This document shows, piece after piece, positions 53,962-56,336 of a stretch of 56,336 nt of DNA (the stretch's first letter is position 1; each line of letters starts with the position of its first letter). The translations under genes were made by a program, and so were the position numbers. The notes under the pieces are model-generated. The model was not told the DNA's origin, made no database searches, and worked only from the letters and a program-made list of their open reading frames with translations. The DNA comes from Gammaproteobacteria bacterium (GTDB lineage Bacteria > Pseudomonadota > Gammaproteobacteria > Chromatiales > Chromatiaceae), in contig JAABTK010000021.1 of assembly GCA_011389885.1 (NCBI GenBank), positions 1 through 56,336 on the forward strand, in the 5' to 3' direction.

Positions 53962-55644
53962 ATGTCAGCAACAGACCAAACCCGTGTGGCCAAGATCGTG
54001 GATGTCACCGAAAGCCGCCTGATCGCGGTGCTCGACAGTCGGGAAGGCGAATTCCCCATGGTGGAAATCGACGGCCAGCAGGTGCTGGTGGGGCAGCTCG
54101 GCTCCTATATGATTGTCCGCCAGCTCGGCCTGCAAGTGGTGGTCATGGTCACCCGCGCCTATCAAGAAGAGCGCGGTCTGCACATGGACCCGGACGGCGC
54201 CATGCGCGGCAGCCCGGAGAAACTCTCCAATCGCGGCATGCTCAGCCTGATCCCGCTCGGGCAGTTGAGCGAAGACCAGGTCTTCACCCGCGGCGTAATC
54301 GACTTCCCCACGCCCGGGGCCGCGGTGCATTACATCCTGCCCGCACAGCTCGACCTGCTGTTTCAGAAACACCAGGCCAAGCAATACGAAATCGGGGTGC
54401 TGCCGTCGCTCACCAGCAAGGGCGTCTGTCTCGACCCCTCCACCCTGTTCAGCCGCCATCTCGCCCTGCTCGGCCAATCCGGCTCGGGCAAGTCCTGGGG
54501 GGTCACCACCATAATCCAAAAGGCGGTGGAGACCATGCCCAACGCGCATATCATCCTGCTGGATCTGCACGGCGAATATGTGTGGAAGGACGACAGCGGC
54601 CAATATCACTCGGCCTTCGAGCTGGATCAAATGAACCACTTCGACGCCCGGGAGCTGGAAGTCCCCTATTGGCTGCTCACCTACTCGGAGTTGATCGATC
54701 TGCTAATCGACCCCAACGACGACAAGGCGCCCACGCAAAAGGCCTTTTTGCGCGAGGTGTTGCTGGCGTTGCGCAAAAAGTCCAACAAGGACCTGCAAGG
54801 GGTGCAAATCTCCATCGACACCCCGGTCTACTTCTCCATGATCGAACTCTATCACCAGTTCAAGCGCGCCAACGAACAGACCACCGACTTCGGCAAGGTC
54901 AAGGGGCCTTTGTACGGCCAATTCGATGAGTTTTTGATCAAAATGCAATCGCGCTTTAACGACGTGCGTTACGACTTCATGTTTAAGCCCGAAAAGCGCA
55001 AGGACTCGGCCTCGCTGGTGGGTCTGCTGGAAGAGTTCGTCGGGCTTGGCGAGCGCAAGGTCCCGATTACGGTGATCGATTTCAGCAGCGTGCCCTTCGA
55101 CGTGCGGCCCTTGCTCTCGGCCCAGGTCGGCCGGTTGGCCTTCGAGTTCAACTACTGGAACCCGCGCTCGGACGAATTCCCCATTTGCCTGGTCTGCGAA
55201 GAGGCCCACAACTACATCCCCCGCGCCGCCGGGAGCCAATACGACGGCGCCCGCCGCTCCATGGAGCGCATCGCCAAGGAAGGCCGCAAATACGGCGTCA
55301 GCCTGGCGGTGGTCAGCCAGCGGCCCCACGAGGTGTCCGAGACCGTACTCGCCCAGTGCGGCAACTTTATCTGCTTTCGGGTCACCAACCCGGACGACCA
55401 AAACTACATTCGCGGCCTGGTGCCCGATGCCGAGAGCGATTTAGTCAACATCCTCTCCACCCTCGGCCGCGGCGAGGTGCTGGCCCTCGGCGAGGCCATC
55501 CCCATCCCCACCCGCATCCGCCTGCACCGCCCCAACCCCGCGCCCCATTCATCCGATGTAGACTACTACGAGCAATGGAAAGGCGGCGCCCGCGACCTAG
55601 ACGTAAGCGCCATCGTCAACCGCTGGCGCCGGCAAGGGCGATAG
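53962..55644 (+). CDS. HerA-like ATP-binding protein (DUF87)
   Basis: A 560-residue ATPase of the HerA/FtsK superfamily. A beta-barrel HAS-like domain occupies residues 1-150, then Walker A LLGQSGSGKSWG near 175, Walker B FPICLVCEEAHNYIP near 415, and the arginine-finger region IAKEGRKYGVSLAVVSQRP. HerA proteins are hexameric DNA translocases, often with NurA nuclease in repair or defence. No nurA or defence partner gene is adjacent here. ATG 53962 begins MSATDQT; the open frame upstream is not homologous. Confidence 0.9.
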   Translation: MSATDQTRVAKIVDVTESRLIAVLDSREGEFPMVEIDGQQVLVGQLGSYMIVRQLGLQVVVMVTRAYQEERGLHMDPDGAMRGSPEKLSNRGMLSLIPLGQLSEDQVFTRGVIDFPTPGAAVHYILPAQLDLLFQKHQAKQYEIGVLPSLTSKGVCLDPSTLFSRHLALLGQSGSGKSWGVTTIIQKAVETMPNAHIILLDLHGEYVWKDDSGQYHSAFELDQMNHFDARELEVPYWLLTYSELIDLLIDPNDDKAPTQKAFLREVLLALRKKSNKDLQGVQISIDTPVYFSMIELYHQFKRANEQTTDFGKVKGPLYGQFDEFLIKMQSRFNDVRYDFMFKPEKRKDSASLVGLLEEFVGLGERKVPITVIDFSSVPFDVRPLLSAQVGRLAFEFNYWNPRSDEFPICLVCEEAHNYIPRAAGSQYDGARRSMERIAKEGRKYGVSLAVVSQRPHEVSETVLAQCGNFICFRVTNPDDQNYIRGLVPDAESDLVNILSTLGRGEVLALGEAIPIPTRIRLHRPNPAPHSSDVDYYEQWKGGARDLDVSAIVNRWRRQGR

Positions 55645-55683
55645 CCCCGGCTACGCCGAGAGGAGCTAGGAGCTAGGAGCTAG

Positions 55684-55760
55684 TGCGTCTGCGCACAAAT
55701 AACGGAAACAACGCCTTTTAGGAATGCAGAGGGCGCCTAGGAACGCAGAGGGCGCGGAGG
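55684..55760 (-). repeat. Dispersed repeat R2, inverted copy
   Basis: Inverted R2: GCACAAATAACGGAAACAAC, then GCAGAGGGCGC words, ending GGCGCGGAGGA. Just before it, 55660-55685 has three tandem AGGAGCT words. Confidence 0.65.
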
Positions 55761-55774
55761 ATGTTTTTTTGCTT

Positions 55775-55880
55775 GCGCCTGCCTGGCGCCAAAGCGCCGC
55801 CTAGCCGCCTGGAGTCCAGCCCTCGGGCGGTGCGGGTCTTCGGTTACGCGCCCGGGCCGAGGCGTGTCCGCTTTAAGCCC
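55775..55880 (+). repeat. Dispersed repeat R3, further copy
   Basis: Contains AGCCGCCTGGAGTCCAGCCC and then CGGGCCGAGGCGTG, parallel to 12184-12260 and the inverse of 32580-32665. Confidence 0.65.
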
Positions 55881-55895
55881 GCAGTCATACCGTCG

Positions 55896-55929
55896 CATAG
55901 GATGCGCCGAGCGCAGCGAGGCGCATCGT
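55896..55929 (+). repeat. Repeat R5, single arm
   Basis: GCATAGGATGCGCCGAGCGC followed by AGCGAGGCGCATCG, one arm of the palindromic R5 element. Confidence 0.65.
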
Positions 55930-55984
55930 TTTGGTTTCGTGACCGAGGCGTAATTCCGCCGCGCCCGGGGCCCGGACTTGCGTA

Positions 55985-56205
55985 AAGCAAGCGAAGGGCA
56001 AAGCAAGGGACACCCAGGCAAAGCAAGGGACACCCATGTTTCGCTCCACGAGCAAGAGGGCAACACGAGCAAGGCGAGCAAGCAAGGCGAGCAAGGGACA
56101 CCCATGTTTCGATGTTTCGCTAATTACTGGGGGTCTTTGGGTGTCCACTACTTTTCTCCTACTTTTCTTTGAGTGGGTGTCCACTACTTTTTGGCTACTT
56201 TTTGG
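55985..56205 (+). repeat. GGGACACCC / GGGTGTCC short-word array
   Basis: Several GCAAGGGACACCCA words (three clear copies between 56004 and 56106), CATGTTTCG words, then GGGTGTCCACTACTTTT words twice in the opposite sense. The two senses are complementary, so the region could form a long hairpin. No gene supported here. Confidence 0.7.
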
Positions 56206-56223
56206 GAACGAGGGGGAACAAAC

Positions 56224-56305
56224 GCATAGGATGTGCCGAGCTTTGCGAGGCGCATCTTCTCCGGCGGGTTGTGATGCGCCTCGTTGCACTCGGCACATCC
56301 TATGC
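56224..56305. repeat. Palindromic repeat R5, complete copy 2
   Basis: Both arms are present (GCATAGGATGTGCCGAG...GAGGCGCATC and GATGCGCCTCG...CTCGGCACATCCTATGC), as at 35460-35536, around a CCGGCGGG loop. Confidence 0.85.
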
Positions 56306-56336
56306 AGAGAACTCCCCTCGTAACATCGCCCCGGCG

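Noticed and set aside
53962-55644. HerA-based antiviral defence system
   Set aside because: No Sir2, NurA or other effector gene is adjacent; a lone HerA-like ATPase does not support a defence call.

Overview
The window reads as chromosomal DNA of a high-GC, nitrogen-fixing gammaproteobacterium. Gene content and order (rpsF-rpsR-DUF2232-rplI-dnaB-alr-radA, gltBD, nadK-recN, a complete nifHDKTY block, draT, and a small membrane protein of the family named after Thiocystis violascens) suggest the order Chromatiales (purple sulfur bacteria and relatives). That placement is inferred from recognised proteins, not from a phylogeny, and no photosynthesis or sulfur-oxidation gene lies here to confirm it.

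Layout. 0.2-6.3 kb: glutamate synthase (gltB-gltD, minus strand), which assimilates ammonium. 6.6-20 kb: mixed housekeeping and signalling genes: a GlcF-like Fe-S protein, a RelE toxin broken by one stop codon next to its antitoxin, an L,D-transpeptidase, an Lpp-like lipoprotein, a nrtR-nadA operon, tRNA-Ser(UGA), a receiver-cyclase/receiver-HPt pair, nadK, recN, a REP-associated transposase with a tandem array, and a GGDEF protein. 20-28 kb: draT divergent from nifH, then nifHDKT, a ferredoxin, nifY and two nif-linked genes of unknown function. 28-35.4 kb: an 8-kb break in the nif region holding a 1262-residue surface protein (ice-binding-like head, eleven 88-residue repeats, IPTL-type C-terminal sorting signal) and a small-envelope-protein/PAS/Crp-Fnr block. 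36-42.4 kb: the second nif operon, nifENX, an RseC-like gene, a nifX-associated gene, a CCE_0567-type gene and fdxB, then a 2Fe-2S ferredoxin and two unknown genes. 42.6-55.6 kb: the ribosomal protein/replication block, with dnaB interrupted by a 422-residue intein that carries LAGLIDADG motifs, then alr, radA, two membrane proteins, a zinc metallopeptidase and a HerA-like ATPase.

How it works together. Both nif blocks have readable control regions. Upstream of nifH there is a NifA site (TGT-N10-ACA) and a sigma54 -24/-12 promoter. Upstream of nifE there is the same pair plus an exact IHF-consensus site between them. NifHDK form nitrogenase, NifENX and NifY with the associated small proteins serve FeMo-cofactor assembly, and the ferredoxins supply electrons. 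DraT can switch NifH off by ADP-ribosylating Arg101, which is present. GltBD consumes the ammonium. nifA, nifB, nifUSV and draG are not in the window.

A second strong theme is repeats. Intergenic regions hold at least five dispersed families (called R1-R5 in the entries), a RAYT-type transposase with an adjacent 27-28 bp tandem array, and arrays of very short words (CTAATTCG; GGGTGTCC). The most distinctive items are the dnaB intein, the repeat-rich IPTL surface protein between the two nif blocks, the RseC-like gene inside the nifENX operon, the Asp-rich insert in FdxB, and the RAYT-linked array.
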